Source: Streptococcus sp. SN-1
GTDB taxonomy: Bacteria > Bacillota > Bacilli > Lactobacillales > Streptococcaceae
DNA length: 64,000 bases
Direction: 5' to 3'
NCBI RefSeq assembly: GCF_041154385.1
Contig: NZ_AP028929.1
Location: 1,178,001 to 1,242,000, forward strand
The notes under the pieces were generated by a model. It ran no database searches. It saw nothing but the letters and a program-made list of their open reading frames with translations, and was not told where the DNA came from. The position numbers and the translations under genes were made by a program. This document shows, one piece after another, positions 19,591 through 31,592 of the stretch (position 1 is its first letter; each line of letters begins with the position of its first letter).

Positions 19591-19711
19591 AAAACGACCT
19601 CCAAATAGTTTGATTAAGGATATTGTAGCACCTTAAGTTATAGTTTACCAATATCAGTTTTCTATATTTTGATATAAGAAATAGCTATTACTTTATTTTA
19701 AAAACGAAAAA

Positions 19712-19730
19712 AGCACGACTTAATCGTGCT
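19712..19730 (-). terminator. Terminator after the FNT channel gene
   Basis: Minus-strand AGCACGATTAAGTCGTGCTTTTTT: seven-base stem and T-run, seven bases after the stop codon. Confidence 0.85.
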
Positions 19731-19737
19731 CATTTTC

Positions 19738-20535
19738 TTAATCTACATAAGTATCTTCATTTTTATTGAGGAAGGCATATGGAAGACCCATCAAGAGGCC
19801 TCCTCCTATAAAGTTTCCGATGAAGGTTACACCCCAGTGGCGAAGCATATTTCCAACACCGAAGTTAGCAATTGAATCAGCAGCAACACTGAATTTCACA
19901 ATCGCGAAAGAAGCGAAGTTCGCAGCGATGTGCTCGTTTGTTAAGAATACAAACATGTAAATTGCTGATAAAACAAGCCATAGTTTGGCACCACCATCTT
20001 TGACCAAAACAAATGAAAGAATCGCAATATTTACGAAAATATTTGCCAAAATAGCCTCAAGCAAGATTAATTCATTTGAGCGGCCTAACTTCATCTCAAC
20101 AACCCCTGAGATGAAACTATCGTGAGTCAGATGTGCATAGGCTGCCGAATGAGCAAAGCCCCAACCTGCTATCAAAGCCCCGATAAGGTTAAACAAGGTA
20201 CAGTAAAGTAAAATCTCAGCTGTTTTTCTCCAAGAGATTTTTTTCAAGAAACTACCAGCAGTCAAGAACATCATGTTTGATGTTACCAACTCGGCATTCA
20301 AGAAAACAATGTAGGCCAAGCCCCAAGCAAAGACAAATGGGAAGAGGAATCGTCCACTACCTGGCGCAATTTTATTAATCAAGTCCGCACCAACTGCACC
20401 AGCAGCTGTACTGAAGGTTAAAAATGCACCTGCGAACATAGAACGAATCGCATACTTAAATTTGCTTTGACTATAAAGACTTTCTTTCTTCTTGCAAGCA
20501 AATTCAATCTTTGAAATAAATTCTGAAGAAACCAT
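19738..20535 (-). CDS. Formate/nitrite transporter (FNT) family channel
   Basis: A 265-residue membrane protein with about six helices and an N-terminal cytoplasmic tail. FNT marks include the AGAFLTFSTAAGAVGA segment and the NEHIAANFASF segment of the pore half-helices. FNT channels pass formate, nitrite, lactate or hydrosulfide; in streptococci formate from pyruvate formate-lyase is the likely cargo, but substrate is not readable here. Full length, single-gene unit ending at a hairpin. Confidence 0.88.
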   Translation of the reverse strand: MVSSEFISKIEFACKKKESLYSQSKFKYAIRSMFAGAFLTFSTAAGAVGADLINKIAPGSGRFLFPFVFAWGLAYIVFLNAELVTSNMMFLTAGSFLKKISWRKTAEILLYCTLFNLIGALIAGWGFAHSAAYAHLTHDSFISGVVEMKLGRSNELILLEAILANIFVNIAILSFVLVKDGGAKLWLVLSAIYMFVFLTNEHIAANFASFAIVKFSVAADSIANFGVGNMLRHWGVTFIGNFIGGGLLMGLPYAFLNKNEDTYVD

Positions 20536-20641
20536 AATAAACTCCTAAAAATTTTTTACCTGATAATTATATCACAAACGTTAAAATTAAGGAAGCGTTT
20601 TCTGTATTTCATAAAAGTTTATTCTTATGAAAATATTAAAA

Positions 20642-20671
20642 AAATCAGTGAAATCCAGGATTTCACTGATT
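20642..20671 (-). terminator. Terminator after srtA
   Basis: Near-perfect inverted repeat with arms AATCAGTGAAATCC and GGATTTCACTGATT on the minus strand, followed by a T-run; a few bases after the srtA stop codon. Confidence 0.85.
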
Positions 20672-20675
20672 TGTA

Positions 20676-21419
20676 TTAATAAAATTGTTTATATGGTTGA
20701 TTGAAAGCTGTTAGGATTTCATCAGATGTTTGTGAATAATCTTTTGTTTCTTTCAAATCGCCTTTTACAATAATACGTTCTGTAGCAGCAAGGTCTTCAC
20801 AGGTTACTAATGTAATCTCATCAATCCCTTCTCTATCATCAACTTCATCAACACGATCCGGTGTCACACGTTTGACTTCACGGATTTCATAGGTATAAAC
20901 TTTATTTTTATCAGTTAGATAAATCTTCATACCATTTTTAGCGTTATCCAAAGGAGAAAATAACATTTTATTAGCATTATTGACACCAAAAATATGATGA
21001 CTAGCTAGACTATAATTTCCTTTCCCCATCACTTGATCGCGTTTCATCGTACCAGCACCATAGAAGAGATTGACATTATCAAGCCCTTTAAAAATTGGTA
21101 GATTCATTTCTAATTCAGGGACTGCAATTCCGCCGATAACTGGTAATTTTTGAGCATCCCATTGAGAAGCTAGAACCGCTTCAGAAGAGATAGCATTGAC
21201 AGAATCGAAATCAAAATTTCCTTCTGTATCCTGATTTTCTTCTATTTTTTCTTTTGATACCTGACTAACTTGGTACTTATTGGTATTCCAAACTATGAAA
21301 ATATCACGAATTTTAGCATTAAAAATCAAAGCAATTGATAGTAGTATCAGAAATCCTGCTAGGATATTTGTCAGCAGATTTTTTCGTTTGTTTTTCTTCT
21401 TATTATTTTTTTGAGACAT
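20676..21419 (-). CDS. srtA: Sortase A (class A transpeptidase)
   Basis: A 247-residue membrane-anchored enzyme: a short Lys/Asn-rich cytoplasmic tail, one membrane segment (about residues 14-34) and an extracellular sortase barrel. The catalytic triad is visible as H141 (ASHHIFG), C207 (TLVTCED, the TLxTC motif) and R215 (ATERIIV). It cleaves LPXTG surface proteins and links them to peptidoglycan. Its ATG overlaps the gyrA stop codon, so it is translated from the gyrA transcript, the conserved gyrA-srtA arrangement of streptococci. Confidence 0.96.
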   Translation of the reverse strand: MSQKNNKKKNKRKNLLTNILAGFLILLSIALIFNAKIRDIFIVWNTNKYQVSQVSKEKIEENQDTEGNFDFDSVNAISSEAVLASQWDAQKLPVIGGIAVPELEMNLPIFKGLDNVNLFYGAGTMKRDQVMGKGNYSLASHHIFGVNNANKMLFSPLDNAKNGMKIYLTDKNKVYTYEIREVKRVTPDRVDEVDDREGIDEITLVTCEDLAATERIIVKGDLKETKDYSQTSDEILTAFNQPYKQFY

Positions 21420-23887
21420 TATGCTTCACCTTCTGTTTCGTTTTCTGTCCCAACTTCTTCTTTTTCTGCCGCTGCAACCGTAGTAAAGGTCACAATTTTA
21501 GCATCTTGATCCAGACGCATTACTTTAACTCCCATAGTTGAGCGTCCTGTTTGTGAAATATTAGCAACATTGGTTCGAATCATGACACCTGTATCAGTGA
21601 TAATCATCAAGTCTTCATCACCTTTCACAGTCAAGAGACCTGATAGAGGACCATTTTTTTCAGCCACATTAGCCGTCTTCATCCCTTTACCACCACGACC
21701 TTTTGTTGGATATTCAGTCGCGACTGTACGCTTACCATATCCTTTTTCAGTAATGATAAGAACCTCATCTTGATCAGTAATTACGCTAGCACCAACAACT
21801 GTGTCTCCGTCACGAAGGTTAACACCTTTCACACCAGTGGCGATACGACTCATACCACGAACGGCTGATTGATTAAAGCGAATTGAATAACCAAACTTGG
21901 TACCAATGATAATGTCCGTATCCTCTTCTGTCAGTAAGACATTAATCAACTCATCTTCATCCTTGAGGTTAAGTGCTTTAAGTCCATTCTGACGGATATT
22001 AGCAAATTCCTTAACGCTGGTTCTCTTCACAATACCATGACGGGTTGTGAAGAAGAGGTAAGCATCATCACTACGTTCAGACTCAACATTGATGATGGTC
22101 TGAATACTTTCACCTTCATCCAATTTCAAAAGATTGACAATTGGCAATCCCTTAGCAGTACGGCCATATTCAGGAATTTCATATCCTTTAAGGCGATAGA
22201 CACGTCCTTTATTTGTAAAGAAGAGTAGGTGATCATGGGTACTAGTTGACACTAACTCACGAACAAAATCGTCATCCTTAACACCTGTTCCTTGAACACC
22301 ACGCCCCCCACGTTTTTGAGCAGTAAACTCAGCTTGGTCCAGACGTTTGATGTATCCTTTGTTAGAAAGAGTGATCAAGACATCAGCTTCTTCAATTAGA
22401 TCCTCATCTTCAAGACTCAAGACTTCACCGACCATCAATTCCGTACGACGTTGGTCTCCAAACTTACGCTTGACTTCATCTAATTCATCCTTGATAATTT
22501 GAGAAACACGTTCTGGCTTAGCAAGAATATCTGCTAAATCTGCAATCAGAGCCAATAAGTCATCATACTCTGACTGAATCTTATCACGTTCCAAACCTGT
22601 CAAACGGCGAAGACGCATATCAAGAATGGCTTGACTTTGACGTTCAGAAAGCTTAAACTTGCTCATCAACTCAGCTTGTGCTTCCGCATCCGTTTCACTA
22701 GCACGGATGATACGAATCACTTCGTCGATATGGTCTAGCGCAATCAAGAGACCTTCTAAGATATGAGCACGCGCTTCTGCTTTTTCCTTATCAAAACGTG
22801 TCCGACGAACAACCACTTCTTTTTGGTGCTCAATATAAGCATCCAAAATCTGACGAAGGGACAAAATCTTGGGTACACCATTTTGGATAGCAAGCATATT
22901 GAAACCAAAGTTGGTTTGCATCTGGGTCATCTTGAAGAGATTGTTGAGGATAACATTGGCAGAGGCATCGCGCTTGACTTCAATAACGAACCGAACACCT
23001 TCACGGTTTGACTCATCACGTACTGCTGTGATGCCCTCAATGCGTTTTTCCTGAACCAAACGAACAATATGCTCGTGCACCTTGGTTTTATTAACCATAT
23101 AAGGAAATTCTGTTACAACAATGCGCTCACGACCAGTCTTAGTTTCTTCGATTTCGGTACGAGAACGTAGGACAATAGAACCTTTACCCGTTTCATAAGC
23201 CTTATGAATGCCTGATTTCCCCATAACAAGGGCACCTGTCGGAAAATCTGGACCAGGCAAGACTTCCATCAAGTCCTTGGTAGTCACTTCAGGATTGTCC
23301 ATGACCAACTTCACTGCATCAATCGTTTCACCCAAGTTATGAGGGGGAATATTGGTCGCCATCCCAACGGCAATACCAGTTGCTCCATTGACCAAAAGGT
23401 TTGGAAAACGAGCTGGCAAGACCAAGGGTTCACGTTCATTGGCATCGTAGTTATCAACGAAATCAACTGTATTTTTATTGATATCACGAAGCATCTCTAG
23501 AGCAATCTTGCTCATACGTGCCTCAGTGTAACGTTGGGCGGCAGCACCATCACCATCCATGGAACCAAAGTTCCCATGCCCATCGACAAGCATGTAACGG
23601 TAGCTCCACCATTGAGCCATACGGACCATGGCTTCATAGATAGAGGAATCTCCGTGTGGGTGATATTTACCCATGACATCCCCTGTAATACGAGCAGATT
23701 TTTTATGGGGTTTGTCTGGAGTAACACCCAATTCATTCATTCCGTAGAGAATCCGACGGTGAACCGGTTTCAAGCCATCTCGAACATCAGGAAGAGCCCG
23801 CGCTACGATAACACTCATTGCGTAATCAATAAAGCTCGTCTTCATCTCCTTTGTCAGATTGACATTCACTAAATTTTTATCCTGCAT
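21419..23887 (-). CDS. gyrA: DNA gyrase subunit A
   Basis: An 822-residue topoisomerase subunit from the start [11 protein letters not shown]; this ATG (23885-23887) has GAGG upstream, while the ATG five codons earlier overlaps the ribosome site. Catalytic tyrosine is Y120 in [12 protein letters not shown]. The C-terminal half holds the beta-pinwheel DNA-wrapping repeats, with the GyrA box QKRGGRG. In the quinolone-resistance region S81 and E85 (HGDSSIYE) are the wild-type residues, so the sequence gives no sign of fluoroquinolone resistance in this subunit. Cotranscribed with srtA. Confidence 0.98.
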   Translation of the reverse strand: MQDKNLVNVNLTKEMKTSFIDYAMSVIVARALPDVRDGLKPVHRRILYGMNELGVTPDKPHKKSARITGDVMGKYHPHGDSSIYEAMVRMAQWWSYRYMLVDGHGNFGSMDGDGAAAQRYTEARMSKIALEMLRDINKNTVDFVDNYDANEREPLVLPARFPNLLVNGATGIAVGMATNIPPHNLGETIDAVKLVMDNPEVTTKDLMEVLPGPDFPTGALVMGKSGIHKAYETGKGSIVLRSRTEIEETKTGRERIVVTEFPYMVNKTKVHEHIVRLVQEKRIEGITAVRDESNREGVRFVIEVKRDASANVILNNLFKMTQMQTNFGFNMLAIQNGVPKILSLRQILDAYIEHQKEVVVRRTRFDKEKAEARAHILEGLLIALDHIDEVIRIIRASETDAEAQAELMSKFKLSERQSQAILDMRLRRLTGLERDKIQSEYDDLLALIADLADILAKPERVSQIIKDELDEVKRKFGDQRRTELMVGEVLSLEDEDLIEEADVLITLSNKGYIKRLDQAEFTAQKRGGRGVQGTGVKDDDFVRELVSTSTHDHLLFFTNKGRVYRLKGYEIPEYGRTAKGLPIVNLLKLDEGESIQTIINVESERSDDAYLFFTTRHGIVKRTSVKEFANIRQNGLKALNLKDEDELINVLLTEEDTDIIIGTKFGYSIRFNQSAVRGMSRIATGVKGVNLRDGDTVVGASVITDQDEVLIITEKGYGKRTVATEYPTKGRGGKGMKTANVAEKNGPLSGLLTVKGDEDLMIITDTGVMIRTNVANISQTGRSTMGVKVMRLDQDAKIVTFTTVAAAEKEEVGTENETEGEA

Positions 23888-24002
23888 TAATAAATGCCTC
23901 ATTTCACAATTAGTAATTAATAATATTATACCACAATGTCCACTATATTTCAGGTATCCACACCAGCTAAAACGTTTACATCAAGAAGTCCAAGGCATAT
24001 TC

Positions 24003-24031
24003 GTGACAAAGCTTTTTAAAAGTGATAGAAT
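24003..24031 (+). promoter_or_regulatory. ldh promoter
   Basis: -35 GTGACA (24003-24008), 17-bp spacer, -10 TAGAAT (24026-24031), 50 bp before the ldh start codon. It diverges from gyrA. Confidence 0.7.
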
Positions 24032-24039
24032 TAAAATAA

Positions 24040-25068
<1,029 letters not shown>

Positions 25069-25080
25069 TTTAACTATAGA

Positions 25081-25113
25081 CAACTCCTTGAATCATCAGG
25101 GAGTTGTTTTTTT
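25081..25113 (+). terminator. ldh terminator
   Basis: CAACTCCTTGAATCATCAGGGAGTTG hairpin followed by a run of seven T, 12 bases after the ldh stop codon. Confidence 0.9.
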
Positions 25114-25119
25114 CTGTAT

Positions 25120-25209
25120 TATAGTAGATTGAAATAATATATGAACAAATTAATTTCTAGAAATATTTTAGCAGCCACAGCGTACTATTCTAGCTGTAAT
25201 CCACTATAA
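25120..25209. repeat. MITE-like element (RUP-like)
   Basis: A 90-bp segment bounded by inverted repeats TATAGTAGATT and AATCCACTATA (10 of 11 bases pair), beginning and ending at a TA dinucleotide as IS630-type MITEs do. The interior (TGAACAAATTAATTTCTAG, CAGCGTACTATTCTAG) recurs in degenerate form at 34613-34720. It resembles the pneumococcal RUP class of small mobile repeats; I cannot check the consensus here. Confidence 0.6.
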
Positions 25210-25227
25210 GAACTAAACATTTTATGA

Positions 25228-25386
25228 AATTTTCGTTCAAAAAATAACATCCCTTTAAAAACTATCATGTCATGGCTTGGGCATGAAGACAAAAAGACTA
25301 CCAATCGGATGTATACTCACATCACAAAAAGTATGGAACACGCAACGATTTACTCTTTAGCTACAGTTACATTAACTCAAAAGTAA
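25228..25386 (+). pseudogene. C-terminal fossil of a tyrosine recombinase
   Basis: The open frame before the TAA at 25384-25386 reads ...TIMSWLGHEDKKTTNRMYTHITKSM..., the box II end of phage-type integrases: LGHED is the helix after the second arginine region and the tyrosine of RMYTHIT would be the nucleophile. A stop at 25225-25227 and the MITE-like repeat cut off everything upstream. About 52 codons remain, without catalytic arginines. It records a former mobile element between ldh and pyk. Confidence 0.8.
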
Positions 25387-25408
25387 AAACTTTGCTCATA
25401 TACAAAAA

Positions 25409-25446
25409 AGCCCATCATACAGGCTAGAAAGCTTGATATGATAGGC
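25409..25446 (-). terminator. pyk terminator
   Basis: Minus-strand AGCCTATCATA ... TATGATGGGCT stem with a T-run of six after it, 14 bases beyond the pyk stop codon. A-rich sequence on the other side may let it act in both directions. Confidence 0.8.
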
Positions 25447-25460
25447 TATTTTTCTATTAA

Positions 25461-26966
25461 TTAACGTACTGTACGGATACGCATTGTGTTTGTACGTACA
25501 GCTTCTCCAACTGGTACACCAGCAACGATAACGATATCATCACCAGATTCTACAAGACCTGCTTCAACTGCTTTACGTTCAGCAATTTCGAACATATCAT
25601 CAGTTGATGATGGAGCATCTGTCAACATTGGGATAACACCCCAGTTCAACATCAATCCACGTTCTGTCAATTCGTCGAATGTCAATGCCAAGATGTCAGC
25701 ATTTGGACGGTATTTAGAGATCAAACGTGCAGTGTGACCTGTCTTAGTAAGAGTTACAACCAATTTAATGTCCATTGAGTTAGTAGCATCTTTAACAGCT
25801 GAAGCCATTACTTCTGTCTTAGAGTTACGTTCGAATAAATCTGAGTTCAAACGTCCGTATTCGTTAAGAAGAGTTTGAGCGTTCTTATCGATTGTAGCCA
25901 TTGTAGTTACTGACTCAAGTGGGTATTTACCGTTTGCAGACTCACCTGAAAGCATTGTTGCGTCAGTTCCGTCGATAACAGCGTTAAATACGTCTGATAC
26001 TTCTGAACGAGTTGCACGTGGTTTTTCAGTCATTGTTTCAAGCATGTTTGTTGCAGTGATAACAACTTTACCTGCAGCGTTCACTTTTGTGATGATCATT
26101 TTTTGGTAAACTGGAACCATTTCGAATGGTACTTCGATACCCATGTCACCACGAGCAATCATGATACCATCAGCAGCTTCGATGATTTCATCCAAGTTAT
26201 CGATACCTTGTTGGTTTTCGATTTTAGCGAACAATTGAACATGTCCGTTTCCAGTTTCTTCACAGATTGCACGAACTTCGTTTACGTCTTTTGCAGTACG
26301 TACGAATGAAATCGCGATGAAGTTGATACCTTGTTCAAGACCAAAGCGGATATCGTCGTTATCGCGTTCAGCAAGAGCTGGGAAAGGAATTTTAGTGTTA
26401 GGAATGTTCACACCTTTTTGTTTAGCGATGATACCATCGTTTTCAACTTCAACTTCAAATTCACGAGTTGCATCATCTTTAGCAACCACACGAAGACCAA
26501 GTTTACCATCGTCAACCAAAACTTGACGACCAACTTCAACATCATCATAGATATCAAGAGCACCAGCAACGTTCAATGCAATCACTTCACGAGTTGATTT
26601 GATTCCTTGTTTAGTTGCAACACGGATTTTCTCACCAGTTTTGTATGAATACTCTTTAGCTTCACCTTCGAACAATTCTGTACGGATTTCTGGTCCTTTT
26701 GTATCAAGAAGGAAACCAACTTTTTTACCTGCAAGTTTTTCAGCAAGTTTAACAGTTGCCATACGCTCACCTTGTTCTTGGTGGTCACCGTGTGAGAAGT
26801 TGAAACGGAATGTGTTAGCACCAGCTTCAATCAATTTAGCAATGTTTTTAGCTGAAGCTTCAACATCAAGTTTTTCACCCCAGTATCCGTCCTCACCGAA
26901 TTTTTTACCACCACGGATTTCTACCGCAGGACCCAAAGTTGCAACGATTTTTACACGTTTGTTCAT
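25461..26966 (-). CDS. pyk: Pyruvate kinase
   Basis: A 501-residue glycolytic enzyme: KRVKIVATLGPA at the N-terminus, FNFSHGDH, the catalytic lysine region LFAKIENQQG, and MIARGDMGIEVP with the conserved acid pair. It converts phosphoenolpyruvate and ADP to pyruvate and ATP. Extreme codon bias marks high expression. It lies 56 bp after pfkA on the same strand; the two probably share one transcript, as in other lactic acid bacteria. Confidence 0.98.
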   Translation of the reverse strand: MNKRVKIVATLGPAVEIRGGKKFGEDGYWGEKLDVEASAKNIAKLIEAGANTFRFNFSHGDHQEQGERMATVKLAEKLAGKKVGFLLDTKGPEIRTELFEGEAKEYSYKTGEKIRVATKQGIKSTREVIALNVAGALDIYDDVEVGRQVLVDDGKLGLRVVAKDDATREFEVEVENDGIIAKQKGVNIPNTKIPFPALAERDNDDIRFGLEQGINFIAISFVRTAKDVNEVRAICEETGNGHVQLFAKIENQQGIDNLDEIIEAADGIMIARGDMGIEVPFEMVPVYQKMIITKVNAAGKVVITATNMLETMTEKPRATRSEVSDVFNAVIDGTDATMLSGESANGKYPLESVTTMATIDKNAQTLLNEYGRLNSDLFERNSKTEVMASAVKDATNSMDIKLVVTLTKTGHTARLISKYRPNADILALTFDELTERGLMLNWGVIPMLTDAPSSTDDMFEIAERKAVEAGLVESGDDIVIVAGVPVGEAVRTNTMRIRTVR

Positions 26967-27022
26967 GATTTTTGTGACTCCTTTATATATGACCTTTTTG
27001 GTCTTATTAACTAAATTGTAAA

Positions 27023-28096
<1,074 letters not shown>

Positions 28097-28111
28097 CTAT
28101 TTTCCGTATTT

Positions 28112-31100
28112 TTAGCGATAAATCGTTTTCATAACCATTTCATTCAATTTCGCTTCTAATTCATTGGATTTAGCTACAAAATGATGGGGAGAAACGATTG
28201 TTTTCTGCTCCTCTTCATACCTGATAATGACTGGGATTGGGCCTTTATATTGGTCTAAAATACGTGAAATTTCTTGATCCGAATCATGATTTTTTACCTG
28301 TATCCAAAAGCGTTCAGCAACTGCTTCTCTTATTTCTTGTGCAATCATTTGCAGACGGCCATCACGTGACTGGATTTTTCCTTTTATATAATAGAAGGCT
28401 CCCTCTTTTATTTCCTGCCCAACCTGACGATATAAGTCTGAAAAGAGAGTGACATCCAATTTTTTCTTACTGTCATCTACCTGTAAGAAAGCCATGTTTT
28501 CGCCCTTTTTGGTACGAATTACTTTTATTTTCTGAACTTCAACCAAAATAATAGCGTAGCTATTTTCTGACAAATTCCCAATTGGGGTAATCGGATAAAT
28601 AGCCTTACTTGCAATAGCTTGTAGGGGATGTTTGCTGACACCTATCCCTAAAAGCTCTTGTTCCATATAGAATTTTTCTTGTTCCGTCCAATCTTCCGAT
28701 TCCTGCCAGCTATAAATTGTATCCCCAAACAAGCTTCCTAACTCTTTTACAAATTCAAATAGATTAACTAAATTATTGAATACTTTTTGACGATTTTTTT
28801 CAAATGAATCGAAAAGACCAACTTTTACTATGGGTTCCAGCAAAGGAAGTTTCAAATAATTTTCAGGTAATTTAGCTATAAAATCTTCAATGTTAGAATA
28901 AGGTCTATTTTCAATAATCCAAAGTGCCAAATCCTTGCTGACTCCCTTAATCGATTTCAGACCTAGATAGATGGACTTGTTAGCAATTTTATCGTGATAG
29001 GGAATGGTGTTGATGGAGAGAGGCGCTACTTCAAAGCCTGCTTCTAAGGCATCTGTTAAGTAATCACTGTTGGCAGAATTCAACATGACCTGATAAAAAA
29101 TGGCTGGATAATGCGTTTTGAAATAAGCCAACTGGAAGGCCAAGGCTGAGTAGGCATAGGCGTGTGACCTGTTAAAACCATAGCCTGCAAACTTCTCCAT
29201 AACATCAAAAACCTGCTCTGCTCTTTCCGCAGTATGACCAGCTTCTATGGAGCCTTGAATAAAGGAAGCCCTCATCTCATGCATAGCAGAAGCATCCTTT
29301 TTCCCCATAGCTCGACGCAAAATATCGGCTTTCCCAAGACTAAATCCAGCAAATCGCTGGGCAACCTGCATAACCTGCTCCTGATAGAGCATAATTCCGT
29401 AGGTTGGAGCCAAAATATCCTCCAGAGCTGGATCTAGAACAGTCACTTCTTCCTGCCCATGTTTCCTAGCTACAAAATTATTGATATAATCACTAGCACC
29501 TGGTCGATTTAGGGAAGTAGTCGCTACGACATCTTCAAAACAAACTGGTTGCACACGTTTGAGCAAGCGAATGGCACCAGGTTGCTCAAATTGAAAGATA
29601 CCTTTTGTATTGCCAGAAGCAAAAAGAGCTAGCGTTTCTTTGTCTTCCAAATCAATCTCGTTGATAACTATCTTAATACCTTCTGTTTCTGCAAGTAATT
29701 CTTGCATCTTCTGGACAAAGGTCAAATTTCGCAGTCCCAAAAAGTCCATCTTCAAAAGCCCGCTAGCTTCAACTCCATGAGCATCATACTGAGTCAGTGG
29801 AATTTCATCACCGTGCTTTAGGGGGATGTAGTTGGTCAAATCTTGGTCACTGATTACAACACCAGCCGCATGGACAGAGGTTTGTCTTGGATAACCCTCA
29901 ATCTTGCAGGCAATTTCAAAGGCTTTTTGGTATTCTAACTTACTATTGATTTGCTGACGAAACTGTAGGTTCCCTTCATAGGCTGACTTAAGATTATCAC
30001 GAAAACTGATTTTCTTGGTAATTGCAGATAATTCATACTCTGGCACACCAAAACGTTTTAAAACATCTCGTAAGGCCTGCTTTGCTCCAAAGGTAGAAAA
30101 AGTAACGATTTGTGCAGCATGTTTACTGCCATATTTATTTCCAACATACCTGATAAAATCTGGACGATAAATATCTGGAATATCAATATCAATATCAGGC
30201 ATGGTATAGCGTTCACGATTGAGAAAGCGTTCAAAAATCAGATTTTTCTCTACTGGGTCAATCCCTGTGATATCTAAGGCATAGGAAACCAAGCTACCAA
30301 CTGCAGAACCCCGTCCCATACCCATATAATAGCCATTCGAACGTCCAAAACGCAGCAAATCCCAAACAACCAAGAAATAATCATCAAAGCCCATATCATG
30401 AATAACAGCCAATTCTTGGTCTAGTCGATCTTGATATTCTTTACTAGTCAATCCCTTCTGAACAAGCCCCAGTTCAGCACGCTCTCTCAACTCCTCTACT
30501 GCTGGTCTAGCTGGGTTAAAACGAGGCAGTTTCAGACTCGTATCCAAATCGTAAGAAATACCTGAAATCAGCTTTTCTAAATTGTCCAAGGCTTGAGGAA
30601 AACGTTCTTGGAATAGTTTCTCTAAAGAACTTGCTGATATAAGGACATCTTGTCGTGAGCGCAAAGGAACTTCTCTGAGCGGTAGATTTTCTTTAATCGC
30701 TGTTAAAATTTGAAGAACTTCTCTATCCCTACTTTCAAAGGCATTGACCCGATAAAGTGGCAAAATAGGACAATAAAATTCGCTGGCCAGTGTTTCTGGG
30801 TAAACCCCTATATAGTAATCACAGCCTAGATTTAGTGATTCAAGCTCTTCAAAATAAGGCACAATGACCGCGATATCCTCCAGGTACTGGGACAGGACTG
30901 ACCAAGTTTTCTCCCCCTGCATCTTGGCTGTTGAAAGCTTCATCAACTGCTGATAGCCCACACTAGATAGAGCTAAAAAGCGCAAATTCACTTCCTGAGC
31001 ATCCACAAATACAGTCATTTCAAGCCCTAATAAAGGATGAATGCCATATTTTTTTGTAACCTCTAGAAAGTCAAAAGCACCATAAAGATTATCAATATCC

Positions 31101-31213
31101 ATTATAGCCAGATGAGTGTAGCCGTATTCTTTAGCTACTCTCACATACTTTTCGATCGAAATGACGCTCTCCATAAAACTATAGACTGTTTTTGTATCTA
31201 GTTGTGCGATCAA
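28112..31213 (-). CDS. dnaE: DNA polymerase III alpha subunit (DnaE)
   Basis: A 1033-residue replicative polymerase of the DnaE type, distinct from PolC because it lacks an exonuclease domain. An N-terminal PHP domain is followed by the C-family polymerase core, with catalytic acids in MPDIDIDIPD, and a C-terminal OB-fold (KKLDVTLFSDLY). The start is taken as TTG at 31211-31213 with GAGGAG nine bases upstream, giving LIAQLDTKTVYSFMES (first residue Met); a longer frame would need a start inside the ribosome site. In Firmicutes DnaE extends primers ahead of PolC. An extended -10 TGGTATAAT sits about 30 bp upstream. Confidence 0.95.
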   Translation of the reverse strand: MIAQLDTKTVYSFMESVISIEKYVRVAKEYGYTHLAIMDIDNLYGAFDFLEVTKKYGIHPLLGLEMTVFVDAQEVNLRFLALSSVGYQQLMKLSTAKMQGEKTWSVLSQYLEDIAVIVPYFEELESLNLGCDYYIGVYPETLASEFYCPILPLYRVNAFESRDREVLQILTAIKENLPLREVPLRSRQDVLISASSLEKLFQERFPQALDNLEKLISGISYDLDTSLKLPRFNPARPAVEELRERAELGLVQKGLTSKEYQDRLDQELAVIHDMGFDDYFLVVWDLLRFGRSNGYYMGMGRGSAVGSLVSYALDITGIDPVEKNLIFERFLNRERYTMPDIDIDIPDIYRPDFIRYVGNKYGSKHAAQIVTFSTFGAKQALRDVLKRFGVPEYELSAITKKISFRDNLKSAYEGNLQFRQQINSKLEYQKAFEIACKIEGYPRQTSVHAAGVVISDQDLTNYIPLKHGDEIPLTQYDAHGVEASGLLKMDFLGLRNLTFVQKMQELLAETEGIKIVINEIDLEDKETLALFASGNTKGIFQFEQPGAIRLLKRVQPVCFEDVVATTSLNRPGASDYINNFVARKHGQEEVTVLDPALEDILAPTYGIMLYQEQVMQVAQRFAGFSLGKADILRRAMGKKDASAMHEMRASFIQGSIEAGHTAERAEQVFDVMEKFAGYGFNRSHAYAYSALAFQLAYFKTHYPAIFYQVMLNSANSDYLTDALEAGFEVAPLSINTIPYHDKIANKSIYLGLKSIKGVSKDLALWIIENRPYSNIEDFIAKLPENYLKLPLLEPIVKVGLFDSFEKNRQKVFNNLVNLFEFVKELGSLFGDTIYSWQESEDWTEQEKFYMEQELLGIGVSKHPLQAIASKAIYPITPIGNLSENSYAIILVEVQKIKVIRTKKGENMAFLQVDDSKKKLDVTLFSDLYRQVGQEIKEGAFYYIKGKIQSRDGRLQMIAQEIREAVAERFWIQVKNHDSDQEISRILDQYKGPIPVIIRYEEEQKTIVSPHHFVAKSNELEAKLNEMVMKTIYR

Positions 31214-31592
31214 TTTACACTTCTCCTCTATCCTTCTCACTATATTATACCATTTTCAAAAAGAGAAAGACAAAAGCAATGACTCCTATCTCTATTTTAT
31301 CCTTAAAGTAAAATTTTTTGAATGAAAAAAGCAAAAATACATTTAAAGAATCAAATGATCCGGTAATTTTTTTACTTTTTTATCCCAAGAAGTGAATATA
31401 TCTTTTAAAATAGAAAGACACATCAAGTTAATCTATTTACTATTATAACTTGTTTTGAACTATAGAGTTGTACCTGTTTTTCATATAAATAATATTCATT
31501 ATTCTTTAATTAATTTCTTTCTCACTTAATGATTCCCTTTCTCCTATTTTTTTGATATAATAACCTTAATTATTATTTTACAAGGAGGTTTT
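31214..31592. other. Divergent dnaE-pepX intergenic region
   Basis: AT-rich, no open frame of note. It holds the dnaE -10 box (minus-strand TATAAT at 31244-31249) and the pepX extended -10 box TGATATAAT (31553-31561), with AAGGAGG before the pepX ATG. No repeat or hairpin stands out. Confidence 0.6.

Noticed and set aside
23630..23660. Fluoroquinolone-resistance change in gyrA
   Set aside because: S81 and E85 are the susceptible residues.
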